A model generated the notes under the pieces. The model saw nothing but the letters and a program-made list of their open reading frames with translations, had not been told where the DNA came from and did no database searches. Made by a program: the position numbers and the translations under genes. This document shows, piece by piece, positions 27,716-36,949 of a stretch of 64,000 nucleotides of DNA; within the stretch, counting starts at the first letter, position 1, and every line of letters starts with the position of its first letter. Origin of the DNA: Sporolactobacillus shoreae (GTDB lineage Bacteria > Bacillota > Bacilli > Bacillales > Sporolactobacillaceae); NCBI RefSeq assembly GCF_004684935.1, contig NZ_SRJD01000012.1, positions 1 to 64,000 of the forward strand, read 5' to 3'.

Positions 27716-28041
27716 TTTGGATCCTCCCCTACAATTTTTTCGCCATTTGCCAGTAATTCTTTTAATCGTTCCAATTCTTCCAGAACCGTGGATTTCCCCA
27801 AGCGTGTAATCCTGTATTCTTTTTTCCTCGATGAACCGGAAGTAGCCGCCGGCTCAATCCACCCTTTGTGAAGCAGCGTGTTAATCGCTCCATAAAGCGT
27901 GCCGGCACCAAGATCCACGCGATCTTGACTCATCTGTTTCACATTTTGCATGATTCCATATCCATGCATGGGTGTATAGAGTGAAAGAAGAATGTAAAAG
28001 ACGGCTTCTGTCAATGCCCCTCGTTCGCTGCTTTCAGGCAA
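27712..28041 (-). CDS. PadR-family transcriptional regulator
   Basis: A 109-residue winged-helix protein. ALTEAVFYILLSLYTPMHGYGIMQNV and DLGAGTLYGAINTLLHKGWI are classic PadR segments. The start is TTG with AAGGAG upstream. It lies downstream of the NatAB-type transporter genes in the same direction (172 bp gap) and is coupled to DUF2812. It may control the transporter through the inverted repeat at 30546-30599, which is a proposal. Confidence 0.85.
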   Translation of the reverse strand: MPESSERGALTEAVFYILLSLYTPMHGYGIMQNVKQMSQDRVDLGAGTLYGAINTLLHKGWIEPAATSGSSRKKEYRITRLGKSTVLEELERLKELLANGEKIVGEDPK

Positions 28042-28213
28042 ACCAATACACTCCTTTCTTAATGGGTGACTGTGTTAAATCTGATGGTGCAATGCGATGG
28101 ATCGTCACCTCGATCATTTTCCCATGTAAACATTCCGGATTATTATAAACCAAAAGAGAGCCATTACGTGCTCCCTTTGGCTGCTAATCATTTCGAACAT
28201 CAAGGACCGGTTC

Positions 28214-29458
28214 TTATTTGGATAATGAAAGGGCCTGTTTCATTTTTTTAAAGAAGGATCCTGATGTATATGTGAGCACGGAACCGCGATAGAATTTCAG
28301 GCTAAACTGGAACAGCCATACAATCGTCCCTGCGAGAATCACAAGCGAAAGGACCGCCTCCCAGATGCCCATTTCTGTTGCGCCGATGCGCATTGGCATG
28401 ATCATGGATGCCGTAAATGGAATATATGAAAAAATCTTGATCAGCAGTGTGTCCGGATTACCTAATCCGCTGATTGCGATAAAGAAACCGATCATCAGAA
28501 TCATGGTGACAGGCATAATCGCCTGACCGACATCCTGAACCTTGCTGACCAGTGATCCAAGGACGGCGCCAAGCAGTGTATAAAGAATGCAGGCAAGTAT
28601 AAAGAAAAGCAGCGCAAAAATAAGATAAGAGGAAGAGACAACTGTAATGGCGTCCCCGGCGAGATGCCAGTACTTGCCTCCGTCAAAAGAATAAGCCATA
28701 ATCAGTCCAGATCCGAATAGTATGAAGATTTGAGTGAATCCCAGCGCTAGAATAGCCGTGGTGCGTGAAAGAAGGTGGGCAACCGGCGATGAACTGGAAA
28801 TGATGATTTCCATAATTCGGGAGTCCTTTTCAGCCGCTATTTCCGATGAGATCATTGACATGTAGGAAATAACAAAAAGATAAATGAAAAACGCAATGCC
28901 ATAGGAGATAAAAGCGGCCTGAGTTTTATGATCAGCTGATTTGCCGTTTGACTCATTATTGATCGTCTTCTGTTCCAGAGAAATGTGTGCCGTCAAAATG
29001 CGTTGCGCCTGCTCCGGGGACAATTTCAATCCTTGGATTGTGAAAAGCTGATTCGCTGTTTGGAGCTGCTGACCAATCAGCTGCTGATCATTGAGTGTCA
29101 ATGCTCCACTTGCTGTACGCATCTGAGCCTGAAGTTGAACGCCATTTGCAGCAGTCAGTAATAGTACGCCATCCGCTTTCTTGTCTTTCACTGCTTGGTC
29201 AGACTGGGCCAGACTGCCTGAAAAGAGGCTATATTTTATCTTGCTGTTTCCCTTCATCAACAGTCCGGCGTTGAGACCCGTACGGTCTACAATCTCAATT
29301 TTTAGCGGACGGTCATTGGATGAAAACCAGCTGCTGATTGTCGGCCACATAAACAGCGCGAGAATGGCCAACAGAAAGATCAGTGTTGTGATAATAAAGG
29401 ATTTGGCTTTCAATTTGCTAAAGTATGACTGTGAAAAGAGAATCGCGAACTTAGACAT
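28214..29458 (-). CDS. NatB-like ABC transporter permease
   Basis: A 415-residue ABC-2 type permease: one N-terminal helix (about 18-40), a large outer domain (about 45-175) and five or six C-terminal helices. This is the layout of NatB/YhaP. I chose ATG 29458, which overlaps the ATPase gene by eight bases and has AGGTGA five bases upstream. Together with the ATPase it would export sodium, a peptide or a drug; relatives include NatAB and YhaQP. Confidence 0.8.
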   Translation of the reverse strand: MSKFAILFSQSYFSKLKAKSFIITTLIFLLAILALFMWPTISSWFSSNDRPLKIEIVDRTGLNAGLLMKGNSKIKYSLFSGSLAQSDQAVKDKKADGVLLLTAANGVQLQAQMRTASGALTLNDQQLIGQQLQTANQLFTIQGLKLSPEQAQRILTAHISLEQKTINNESNGKSADHKTQAAFISYGIAFFIYLFVISYMSMISSEIAAEKDSRIMEIIISSSSPVAHLLSRTTAILALGFTQIFILFGSGLIMAYSFDGGKYWHLAGDAITVVSSSYLIFALLFFILACILYTLLGAVLGSLVSKVQDVGQAIMPVTMILMIGFFIAISGLGNPDTLLIKIFSYIPFTASMIMPMRIGATEMGIWEAVLSLVILAGTIVWLFQFSLKFYRGSVLTYTSGSFFKKMKQALSLSK

Positions 29459-30350
29459 TCCCATCACCTACTTTTCGTTTAAAAATATCTTCCAGGGAGA
29501 GGTAGTCAAGACTAAATCGTTCAATAAAGCCATTTTTCGTTACTTCATTAAAAATAGTCTTTGCGTCCTGCTCATTGGAGAGCAAAAGCCGAAACGTGTC
29601 ATTCTGACAGGAAACTGACAGCACGCCGGGCATTTTGGCGAGCTGCGCCTCCATAAATGGGCCACGGAGTGTCAGATTGATCTTGCCAAACTGGGATTTC
29701 AACTCGTGAATGGCTCCGCTGAACAGTGATTTCCCTTTTTGGAGAAGGCAAAGATGATCGCACAGCTCTTCAACATGATCCATTCTGTGACTTGAAAAAA
29801 TAATAGTGGCTCCCCGCTCTTTTAGCTCAAGTATGGCTTTCTTCAGCAATTCGGCATTGACAGGATCGAGCCCGCTGAACGGCTCATCGAGTATCAGAAG
29901 TGAAGGCTGATGGATCATGCTCACAATCAGCTGAACCTTTTGCTGGTTCCCCTTAGATAGTGTTTCAGTCAGTGCCCGCCGTTTATCCGAAAGGCCAAAT
30001 CGTTCGATCCAATAATCCGCTTCTTTTTTCAGGTCACGTTTATTTTTACCCCTGAGCCTGCCAAAGAAAATAATCTGGTCTTCCACAGCCATCTTTGGAT
30101 ACATACCCCGTTCTTCAGGAAGGTAACCGATCATATCCCTGTCCAGAGTATTTACAGTTTCCCCTCCCCATTTGATGACTCCGTCCGTAGGCACAAGCAA
30201 TTTAAGAATCATTCGGAATGTGGTCGTCTTGCCCGCGCCGTTCTGGCCAATCAGTCCGAAAATTTTGCCGCTCTCTGCTTCAAGGCTCAAATGATCGACA
30301 GCGGTAAAATGATCAAACTTCTTAGTCAATTGCTCAACCGTTAATGTCAT
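29451..30350 (-). CDS. NatA-like ABC transporter ATPase
   Basis: A 299-residue ATPase with Walker A GQNGAGKTT (35-43), signature LSKGNQQK, Walker B LLILDEPFSGLD and an H-loop in SSHRMDHVEEL. A C-terminal extension of about 80 residues is typical of the NatA/YhaQ group. ATG 30350 was chosen for AAGGGTGAT just upstream; a longer start at 30368 has no ribosome binding site. It is the first gene of the transporter unit, behind a promoter with a long inverted repeat. Confidence 0.85.
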   Translation of the reverse strand: MTLTVEQLTKKFDHFTAVDHLSLEAESGKIFGLIGQNGAGKTTTFRMILKLLVPTDGVIKWGGETVNTLDRDMIGYLPEERGMYPKMAVEDQIIFFGRLRGKNKRDLKKEADYWIERFGLSDKRRALTETLSKGNQQKVQLIVSMIHQPSLLILDEPFSGLDPVNAELLKKAILELKERGATIIFSSHRMDHVEELCDHLCLLQKGKSLFSGAIHELKSQFGKINLTLRGPFMEAQLAKMPGVLSVSCQNDTFRLLLSNEQDAKTIFNEVTKNGFIERFSLDYLSLEDIFKRKVGDGNV

Positions 30351-30443
30351 ACCATCACCCTTCCCCATTATTTCTGATTAAGAGAATTAAAACGTTATAG
30401 TTCAACGCTTTGTTCGTGTTAAAACAGAAACTTATATTTTTGT

Positions 30444-30475
30444 TCTGTTAAACGTGTCAGTTGCTTTTCGCTTCG
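30444..30475. repeat. Fragment of a dispersed intergenic repeat (copy 2, short)
   Basis: TGTTAAACGTGTC...TTTTCGCTTC matches the left part of the copies at 885-912 and 54105-54132. It lies between the natA promoter and the gene. Confidence 0.4.
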
Positions 30476-30545
30476 TATACTTGTTTGGCTCACTAATTTC
30501 ACAAGTACCTTCCGCTCAATCAACATGAACCGCTAACCAAGAACT

Positions 30546-30609
30546 TATCGTTTGCCGATATATCGTCTATCGATATAAAAATTGTATCGGCAAACGATAT
30601 ACATGTCAA
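30546..30609 (-). promoter_or_regulatory. natAB-type promoter with two-arm operator
   Basis: On the minus strand TTGACA (30609-30604) and TACAAT (30586-30581) are exactly 17 bases apart. A perfect 15-bp inverted repeat, TATCGTTTGCCGATA (30546-30560) and its complement (30585-30599), has one arm in the promoter spacer and the other just after the start point. Further TATCG half-sites lie between the arms. Confidence 0.75.
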
Positions 30610-30814
30610 TCTTTTTTTGACAAAGAGCCGTGAAAATAATTCCGATGCTTATTGTGCTTCCTTCAAAAAAGTTCCGTTTCACAAAAAAACTTCTAAACGG
30701 AAAACAAGAAACTTTTTACCAATTATCGAGGCTTATGATACACTTGGCTTATTTGAGTTCACGATATGACCAATTGTTGAATTTAAGCTTGCAGGAAAAG
30801 GAAGGGGATTTGTG

Positions 30815-31282
30815 ATGAAGTACGCGTTTCGTATTATATCGCAAGAATAGGCTGAAGATATCGCGTTTAACTGGCATTATGAAGGTGACTATTCATTCTA
30901 TGATATGGAGGCTGATGAAGAAGATTTAAATGAATTTTTGAATCCGGAAATGCGAGTAAATTCAACGTTTGCTGTTACAAACGATAATGAATTAATCGCT
31001 TTTCTTAGTGTCGATAAAATAGATGATGCTGCTTTTGAAGTTGGCCTAGGAATGGAGCCTATACTTACTGGGCGAGGTCTAGGAAAAGAATTTTTAATGG
31101 CTGCTATGGATTTTGTAAAATCAAAATATGAACCTAAAAAAATAACTTTATCCGTTGCAACATTTAATCAAAGAGCTATAAAGGTTTATAGAAAAGTTGG
31201 ATTTAAAGATGTTGATACTTTTATGCAAGATACAAATGGTAGCACATTTGAGTTTCTTAAAATGGAATACAAATGCGAGTAA
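30815..31282 (+). pseudogene. GNAT acetyltransferase, interrupted by an in-frame TAG
   Basis: From ATG 30815 the frame reads MKYAFRIISQE and then meets TAG at 30848. The same frame continues with AEDIAFNWHYEGDYSFYD into a clear GNAT domain with GRGLGKEFLMAAMDF (acetyl-CoA loop) and ends at 31282. The missing residue is probably Gln (CAG to TAG). A shorter product from ATG 30905 would lack the first strand. The rest is intact, so the mutation looks recent. Codon use is more AT-rich than the neighbours. Confidence 0.8.
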
Positions 31283-31438
31283 GGTGTTCAAAAACGATTG
31301 AAATCCGGGGATTATTCTACTATGCAAAAAAAGTCAGGCAAATCCAACCGGCCATTTACAATTGGATGATATGATAAGGGAAGTTCCACAAAAAAATTTT
31401 CAATGGCATTAACTGTTGCAGTGTCCTGGAGGGATTGA

Positions 31439-32347
31439 ATGTCTGCTTATTTAAAATTACTGATGTCGATCACTATTCCAATCGTTATCATCTGCGCTTG
31501 CGGGTTCGCTCTTCAGAAAAGGCGGCCTGTCGACACCAAATTGCTGGCTGATATCAGCCTGTACATCATGGCTCCCGCTCTTATTCTTTATGCTCTGTCC
31601 GGCGCCCATCTTCAGGGGGAAAATATACTTCATATTTTTTTGTTCTCAATCGTTATGACTGTCTTGTTATGGGTGCTGGCGATCGTCGTAGCCAAGCTTG
31701 CCCACCTTTCAGAAAATGAGAAACGCGGGCTCACATTGACCACACTCTTCAGCAATGCCAACAATTACGGGCTGCCTGTTCTGCTCCTCGCTTTTGGCAG
31801 TGCAGGGTTTGCTTTGGGAGCAGTATATGTGGTTGGACAGGTTATTCTCGTTAATGTACTCGGTATGTATATCGCATCCCGTTCGCAGCTGAATGGCAAA
31901 CAGGCAATGATCCATATACTGAAGGCGCCGCTTATTTATGCGTGCGTCGCCGGCATCCTTCTCGATCTGTTTCATTTCCGACTTTTTGGCGGAATGGAAA
32001 CCGCTGTACAAATGCTGGGAACAGCCTATCCCGTTCTGGTTCTGATGATACTGGGGATTAAGCTGAGCACAACCAAACTGAAAGGTCTCAAATCCCCGAA
32101 AGTATGGCTGGGTGTTATCCTTCGTCTGGCAATAGTCCCTCTGCTAACTAAACTCGTCCTTTTTGTTCTCGGAATCCATGGTTTGCTTGCATCTGTTTTA
32201 TTTGTCGAAGCGAGTATGCCTGCCGCAATCAATACCGTTACGTTGGCGGAAAAGTTTGGCGGTGATACTGAAACGATTTCTCTGGTCGTTTCGATTACAA
32301 CCATTTTGAGCTTTGTTTATCTGCCGTTTTTTATCGCAATCAGTTGA
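31439..32347 (+). CDS. AEC-family (auxin efflux carrier-like) transporter
   Basis: A 302-residue protein with ten hydrophobic segments. The family marker is TLFSNANNYGLPVLLLAFG at about 100-118, and the C-terminal half contains ASMPAAINTVTLAEKFG. Bacterial members move malate, malonate or other organic acids. It is a single gene with GGAGGG as ribosome binding site. No neighbour hints at its substrate. Confidence 0.8.
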   Translation: MSAYLKLLMSITIPIVIICACGFALQKRRPVDTKLLADISLYIMAPALILYALSGAHLQGENILHIFLFSIVMTVLLWVLAIVVAKLAHLSENEKRGLTLTTLFSNANNYGLPVLLLAFGSAGFALGAVYVVGQVILVNVLGMYIASRSQLNGKQAMIHILKAPLIYACVAGILLDLFHFRLFGGMETAVQMLGTAYPVLVLMILGIKLSTTKLKGLKSPKVWLGVILRLAIVPLLTKLVLFVLGIHGLLASVLFVEASMPAAINTVTLAEKFGGDTETISLVVSITTILSFVYLPFFIAIS

Positions 32348-32539
32348 ATCGCTTCTTTTTTTCGTAAATCCAATTCATTATCAAAATCCGGCTCTTTTCG
32401 GAATAGCCGTGCTTTAATACATTCTTTGGGCATCAGGCGATCCTCGTTCACCTTCATTCGACTGTTTATCTCTGCAACGTTTCTTGATGCCCCAGTCAGT
32501 CATTGTTTTACATTTGATGATCTCCCTACAAAAGAGAAC

Positions 32540-33475
32540 TTATCTGAAATATAATTTCTGACCGGGAAAAAGTGAGACGGGAGCCAGTTGGCTGAGTACT
32601 TGAAATTTTACTACTGTAATGCCTTTCTGTGCCAGAATCGCCCACAAAGTTTTTTCACCTTTTTTAACACTCGAACTAACCGGTATTTTTCTGACGATTT
32701 TATGATCTGATGGATCTTCATGAGAAGCCAAATCAAGGAACCAGGCTTTTTCAGATAGTGAAGAGGCAGCAATTGGTGAGGACTTTATTCGTATCACTTG
32801 ACCTGGACTGATCGCATCAGAAAGCAGCTGATTCATTGATTGAAGATCAAGGACTGAAACGTGGACACGGAGGCTGATTTCCGAAAGAGTATCACCTTCT
32901 GCAACGGTATAGGTCTCCTTTTCGAAATCTTCATTGACTGTTTTCTGAAATTCAGGTTTTTGCTTTTTGAGAGAAACGTTCATCGTTGCTTCCTCTTTGG
33001 ATGCTCTGACATATGTCTTTGCGCTGCTAGTATTTCCCTCCAATCGTCGCCCGGTGACAAATCGTTGCTCCCAGTAACTTGCCGATCCTTCACCAAAAAC
33101 ACGTGTTTCACGCACCCCGGTTTCCACAGACTCGGCGCTGATCATCCATCCTCCACCAACGTAGATTCCCACATGAGAAATTCCTCTTCCTGAGGTGTTA
33201 AAGAAAACAAGGTCCCCTGGCTTCAGGTTCCCTTTGCTGACCGGTATGCCATAGGTAGCTTGCAGGACCGAACTGTGCGGTAAATTGATACCTAATTGAG
33301 CAAACACCATCTTTGTAAATCCCGAGCAATCATTCTGACCCCATTGATACGGTGTATGGATATAATGCTCCGCCAGATCCACAGGATTTACGGCAGCGAT
33401 CGCTTCATGACCATTCATTATTCCAGATAAAATAACTCCACCGGCAATGGCAACCGGTATGATCGGTTTCTTCAT
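32540..33475 (-). CDS. Secreted NlpC/P60 endopeptidase with C-terminal LysM
   Basis: A 311-residue protein with a signal peptide (1-28, ending near AIAA). The NlpC/P60 domain spans about 30-145, with catalytic C50 (in NDCSGFTK) and H101 (in ISHVGIYVG). A LysM domain follows at 188-231, and a second, diverged LysM-like segment ends the protein (about 268-311). It would cut peptidoglycan stem peptides at the cell surface. Catalytic-first, LysM-last is the reverse of the LytE/LytF order. Monocistronic. Confidence 0.85.
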   Translation of the reverse strand: MKKPIIPVAIAGGVILSGIMNGHEAIAAVNPVDLAEHYIHTPYQWGQNDCSGFTKMVFAQLGINLPHSSVLQATYGIPVSKGNLKPGDLVFFNTSGRGISHVGIYVGGGWMISAESVETGVRETRVFGEGSASYWEQRFVTGRRLEGNTSSAKTYVRASKEEATMNVSLKKQKPEFQKTVNEDFEKETYTVAEGDTLSEISLRVHVSVLDLQSMNQLLSDAISPGQVIRIKSSPIAASSLSEKAWFLDLASHEDPSDHKIVRKIPVSSSVKKGEKTLWAILAQKGITVVKFQVLSQLAPVSLFPGQKLYFR

Positions 33476-33638
33476 GAAATATACCTCCCAAGGATTTCAT
33501 CCCGTGACCGAAACCAATGACTTATGAAATTATCTTATCAGATGGACAAAATGACCACGTTTACATTTTTATAACAATCCGAATGATTTATTTTTTTAAT
33601 TTAATCTTTCTGACATTAGGACGCTGCAGGTCCAGAAT

Positions 33639-34586
33639 TTAATACATGCCGACCAAAGTTTTGATCGTTTTACGAACCGCTTCAAGCAAAGAAGCCGGTT
33701 CAATCACTTTTACTTTCGAACCCAAACTTAAAATATCCCTCAAAGCCTGCTCATGGGTTTCAAACTGAATACGAATGACTTTCCTGCCCTCTTCATCATC
33801 CTGAGCTTCCTCTCTATATGTCCAGCCCCCATTTATTGACCGATCATGCAGAACACTTGAATCGACACTAAGTACTGCCCAATAACTGGGGCGGCTCATT
33901 TCAAACTCATGGCACCACTTCGTCCAAAAATGACCAATATTAAAGTTCTCAGGAAACAAAAACACCTGATCCGTAAATTGTACCGCGTGAATTCGTGACA
34001 CGCGATATACCCGCATTTGCTCTCTCCGCTTTGCGATCAGATACCAAGAATCCATTTTAGCAACAAAGCCGTATGGCGCGATTTCTCTTGAAATGATTTC
34101 ACCCTTTCTTTTTTGATAATTGATGTGAATCCATCGATTCTCTTCAATCGCTTTTTTAATCGAGACTAAACTCGGAACCTCATCATGATCTTCAAACCAA
34201 TTGCTTGGGTCCAGATAAATTCGTTTGCTGAATTGATGGGCTTCATTCCGATAAGAATGAGGCAAATTCATAATCAATTTATCGATTATTGTCTGCTTCG
34301 ATTCGATTCCCAGATCAGTAAGCGGACCCGGTGACTGCCCGATCAACAGCTGCTTAATTTCAGGCAGGGTAAGGCCTGCCACATCAAAATGATAGTGTCT
34401 GTCCAAGGCAAAACCACCGTGCGACCCTCTGATTGCATAAATCGGAACGCCCGAAAAACTCAAAGCATCAACATCCCTGTAAATGGTTCGCTCCGAAACC
34501 TCCAGCTTCTCAGCAAGCGTCTTCGCAGACATTATTCCTTCCGTCTGCAAAGACAAGAGAATAGACAACAATCTGTCAGCGCGCAT
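33639..34586 (-). CDS. YafY-type regulator with HTH_11 and WYL domains
   Basis: A protein of about 315 residues. The N-terminal helix-turn-helix (AKTLAEKLEVSERTIYRDVDAL) is followed by a WYL domain with SWYLIAKRREQMRVYRVSRI in the middle and a WCX-like C-terminus. I chose the start at 34586; a longer frame to 34631 has a TATACT box inside it and no ribosome binding site. WYL proteins sense small ligands or nucleic acids. It is divergent from an MFS gene, which it probably regulates. Confidence 0.8.
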   Translation of the reverse strand: MRADRLLSILLSLQTEGIMSAKTLAEKLEVSERTIYRDVDALSFSGVPIYAIRGSHGGFALDRHYHFDVAGLTLPEIKQLLIGQSPGPLTDLGIESKQTIIDKLIMNLPHSYRNEAHQFSKRIYLDPSNWFEDHDEVPSLVSIKKAIEENRWIHINYQKRKGEIISREIAPYGFVAKMDSWYLIAKRREQMRVYRVSRIHAVQFTDQVFLFPENFNIGHFWTKWCHEFEMSRPSYWAVLSVDSSVLHDRSINGGWTYREEAQDDEEGRKVIRIQFETHEQALRDILSLGSKVKVIEPASLLEAVRKTIKTLVGMY

Positions 34587-34700
34587 GGAATCCCGCCAAT
34601 CACTTTTTTTACCAGTATAGCATTGATACATGACAGAAGATGTCAGGATTAATCAATAAAATAGAAAGCAGATGTCAATAAACAGAATACAGGTGATCAC

Positions 34701-35951
34701 TTGTTTAGATTAAAGCTTGCTCTTCCTTCTTTTGAAAAAAGAATCCGGTGGATTCTATCGGGGTATACGATTTCTCTTATTGGAACAGGTATGACAGAGC
34801 CTTATCTTTTCCTTTATCTGTATCAATTGCGGGACATTCCACTTAACCTGTCCGGAATGATCATCGGCGCGAGTGGTATGGCAGGCGTTTTGTCTATTCC
34901 AATTTCGGGTTTTATGGCTGACTTTGTGGGGAAAAAACAGGTGTTCCTGTCTGCTCTGATTCTCGATGCCGCCGGGAGAATACTATTTGCTTTTACTTTC
35001 AATGAAGAAATCGCATTTCTCGCAGCTTTTTTATCAGGAGCCGGCGCAGCGGGTGCATGGAATGCTTTGTCGGTTATATTAGCTGATTCTGCCGGTCAAG
35101 CACAAAAAGCCAGTATTTTTGGTGTCGCTTTTGCTTTGCAGAATCTTGGATCAGGGCTCGGTGCGGCAACTAGCGGCATTGTGGTGAATAAACTTTCCGT
35201 TTTCTCCTTTCAGTTCATTTTTTTGCTGGATGCAGCAACCTTCATCCTTTTTGCCCTGTTCGGTCAGAAATGGATTTTAAACGATCATCAAAATGGACTG
35301 AACCGTCACCGAAAAAAGCATAGGTCTCCGTTCTCATCTTATCAATTCGGAGCCAATGGCAAGGTCCTTAGTGTTCTCTCATTTTGCTACTTAACGATTG
35401 CTCTGGTCATGACCGGCATAACATCAACCGTTTTCCCGCAATGGAGCACGGCTCAAGCACATGTTCCGGCAAATACTATTGGTGACGCTTTTGGAATTAA
35501 TAGCATGGTCATTGTGTTGGGCCAGCTTTTTATCCTAAGATTGGTCAAACATGTAAGAAGGACACGTGTCATAGGGATTGCCACATTAATTTTTGCCACA
35601 GCATACTTAATGATCTTTATCTCAGGTTTTCTCAAGCCAACTCCTGCTTCTATAGGTTTCTTCTTCTCATTTGCCATCACAGCTGTGGGTGAAACGCTCC
35701 TGTTTTCGAGTCTCCCCGCATTGGTTAACGACCTCGCTTCTGAGAACCTAAGAGGCCGGTATAACAGTATGATAAACGCATCCTGGCAGCTCGGCTCTAT
35801 TCTCGGGCCCATTCTGGCAGGACTGGCGTTAAGCCTACATCTTGCTGCCTTACTGTTTCTTGTTTTTATTTCTGCTTTAATTTTGCTGGTGCCGTTTCTC
35901 ATCGTGCTGGAGCACTGGATACCTAATAATAGTGTGAACCTTGGCCACTAG
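34701..35951 (+). CDS. MFS transporter
   Basis: A 416-residue protein with 12 predicted helices and motif A as SGFMADFVGKKQVF. The start is TTG with AGGTGAT just upstream. It resembles multidrug MFS exporters of the MdtH/YfmO type. The divergent WYL regulator shares the 114-bp promoter region. Substrate unknown. Confidence 0.75.
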   Translation: MFRLKLALPSFEKRIRWILSGYTISLIGTGMTEPYLFLYLYQLRDIPLNLSGMIIGASGMAGVLSIPISGFMADFVGKKQVFLSALILDAAGRILFAFTFNEEIAFLAAFLSGAGAAGAWNALSVILADSAGQAQKASIFGVAFALQNLGSGLGAATSGIVVNKLSVFSFQFIFLLDAATFILFALFGQKWILNDHQNGLNRHRKKHRSPFSSYQFGANGKVLSVLSFCYLTIALVMTGITSTVFPQWSTAQAHVPANTIGDAFGINSMVIVLGQLFILRLVKHVRRTRVIGIATLIFATAYLMIFISGFLKPTPASIGFFFSFAITAVGETLLFSSLPALVNDLASENLRGRYNSMINASWQLGSILGPILAGLALSLHLAALLFLVFISALILLVPFLIVLEHWIPNNSVNLGH

Positions 35952-36142
35952 TGACTGAATAATCGAGACTGATTAAAGAAGAGGGCGGATGGATAATCTG
36001 TATTTTCTCTGATCCGATTGAAAATCTTGCGGGAAAGATGAACTGGTCAGAAGGGGTCTTTCTCGCTTTTTTCTTTTTTTGCAAAACGACTACGCTGTAA
36101 TTGCGGTGGTTAAAACTATTCTGTGAAGTGGCCATCAAATTT

Positions 36143-36382
36143 TTATTGGCGTCTAAATTTCCGCAAAATTTTTTCAGCTATTTCACGTGGATATATATTC
36201 AGGTCTTCAAGCCTTTCGATGTCGATCCATATCGGTTCGTATGATCCGTTTTCTTTCTTCGGATTTGTATACTCATCACCCTTCCCACTTCCGAATACCC
36301 CACTCGTGATTTCTGCCGAGTAAAAATACAGATTGCCATCTTGCAGGACTTTGCCGATAATGACTGATCCCCTGTTTCTCAT
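36143..36382 (-). pseudogene. Nudix hydrolase with the catalytic centre deleted
   Basis: The 79-residue frame starts MRNRGSVII, like normal Nudix proteins of this group. It jumps directly to YFYSAEITSGVFGSGKGDEYT and a normal C-terminus ending in IYPREIAEKILRKFR. The stretch with the Nudix box (GX5EX7REUXEEXGU), about 45-55 residues, is absent while the frame is kept. GAGAGGTG precedes the ATG. The product cannot be an active Nudix hydrolase. The family call rests on my memory of the full-length pattern. Confidence 0.65.
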
Positions 36383-36536
36383 TTTCAATACACCTCTCCA
36401 GCAGATTCTCTTGTTGTGTTCATTTAGCTTAGTGCAAAAAAAGATGAATGATCAAGTGATTCTTCTTATTTCATGAATAAAATGGCAGCTTTAAATACAG
36501 GCTAATTTTGTATTTCAACCAAGGGAGGATTTTAAA

Positions 36537-36815
36537 ATGTCATTGCTGAATAACTGGGATCAATGGAAGGATTTTTTGGCTGATCAGATGCACCGAGCGG
36601 AAAACGTTGGTGCTAGTTCCGAGACGATTAATGAGTTCGCAACAAAGATTGGCGGGTATCTTGCCGAACATGTCGATCCGAAAAATGAACAGGAAAGACT
36701 TCTTTCAGACTTGTGGAGTGTTGCTGATGAGAACGAACATAAGACGATCGCCCGTCTCATTATGAAGCTTGTGGCAAACAATGGATCGCAGAAACAGCCG
36801 GAGCTGCAGAAATAA
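36537..36815 (+). CDS. DUF3243 protein (YmfJ-like)
   Basis: A 92-residue helical protein with LLNNWDQWKDFLADQM at the start and ARLIMKLV near the end, the pattern of DUF3243. In Bacillus the yml-linked relative YmfJ has no known function. A strong GGGAGG and a terminator right after the stop show a separate small transcription unit. Confidence 0.8.
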   Translation: MSLLNNWDQWKDFLADQMHRAENVGASSETINEFATKIGGYLAEHVDPKNEQERLLSDLWSVADENEHKTIARLIMKLVANNGSQKQPELQK

Positions 36816-36829
36816 TGGTCTGTTATGAT

Positions 36830-36856
36830 CCCTGCGCAAGGCGCGGGGATTTTTTT
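36830..36856 (+). terminator. Terminator of the DUF3243 gene
   Basis: CCCTGCGC pairs with GCGCGGGG (one G-T pair) around a three-base loop and is followed by ATTTTTTT. Confidence 0.85.
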
Positions 36857-36906
36857 CTGAAGAAATAAAAATGGAAGAGTTAATCTCTTCCGGTTTATTT
36901 CTTCAG
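36857..36906. repeat. Strong 50-base hairpin without T-tract
   Basis: CTGAAGAAATAAA (13 bp) and GGAAGAG (7 bp) pair with their complements, separated only by an AAT/GG internal loop and closed by TTAAT. It directly follows the DUF3243 terminator. There is no T-run on either strand, so it is not a simple terminator. Confidence 0.6.
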
Positions 36907-36949
36907 AAAAGCTTCTTCCCGATACAACCGTGATCCGGACTCGGCACCG

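Noticed and set aside
30630-30815. 61-codon frame before the broken GNAT gene
   Set aside because: No ribosome binding site or recognisable pattern; it probably overlaps the GNAT promoter region.
30848-30850. Programmed readthrough of TAG in the GNAT gene
   Set aside because: No special context is visible and a simple CAG to TAG change explains it; kept as pseudogene.
32330-32510. Short minus-strand frame (about 50 codons) between the AEC and NlpC genes
   Set aside because: It overlaps the end of the AEC gene, has no clear start signal and no family resemblance.
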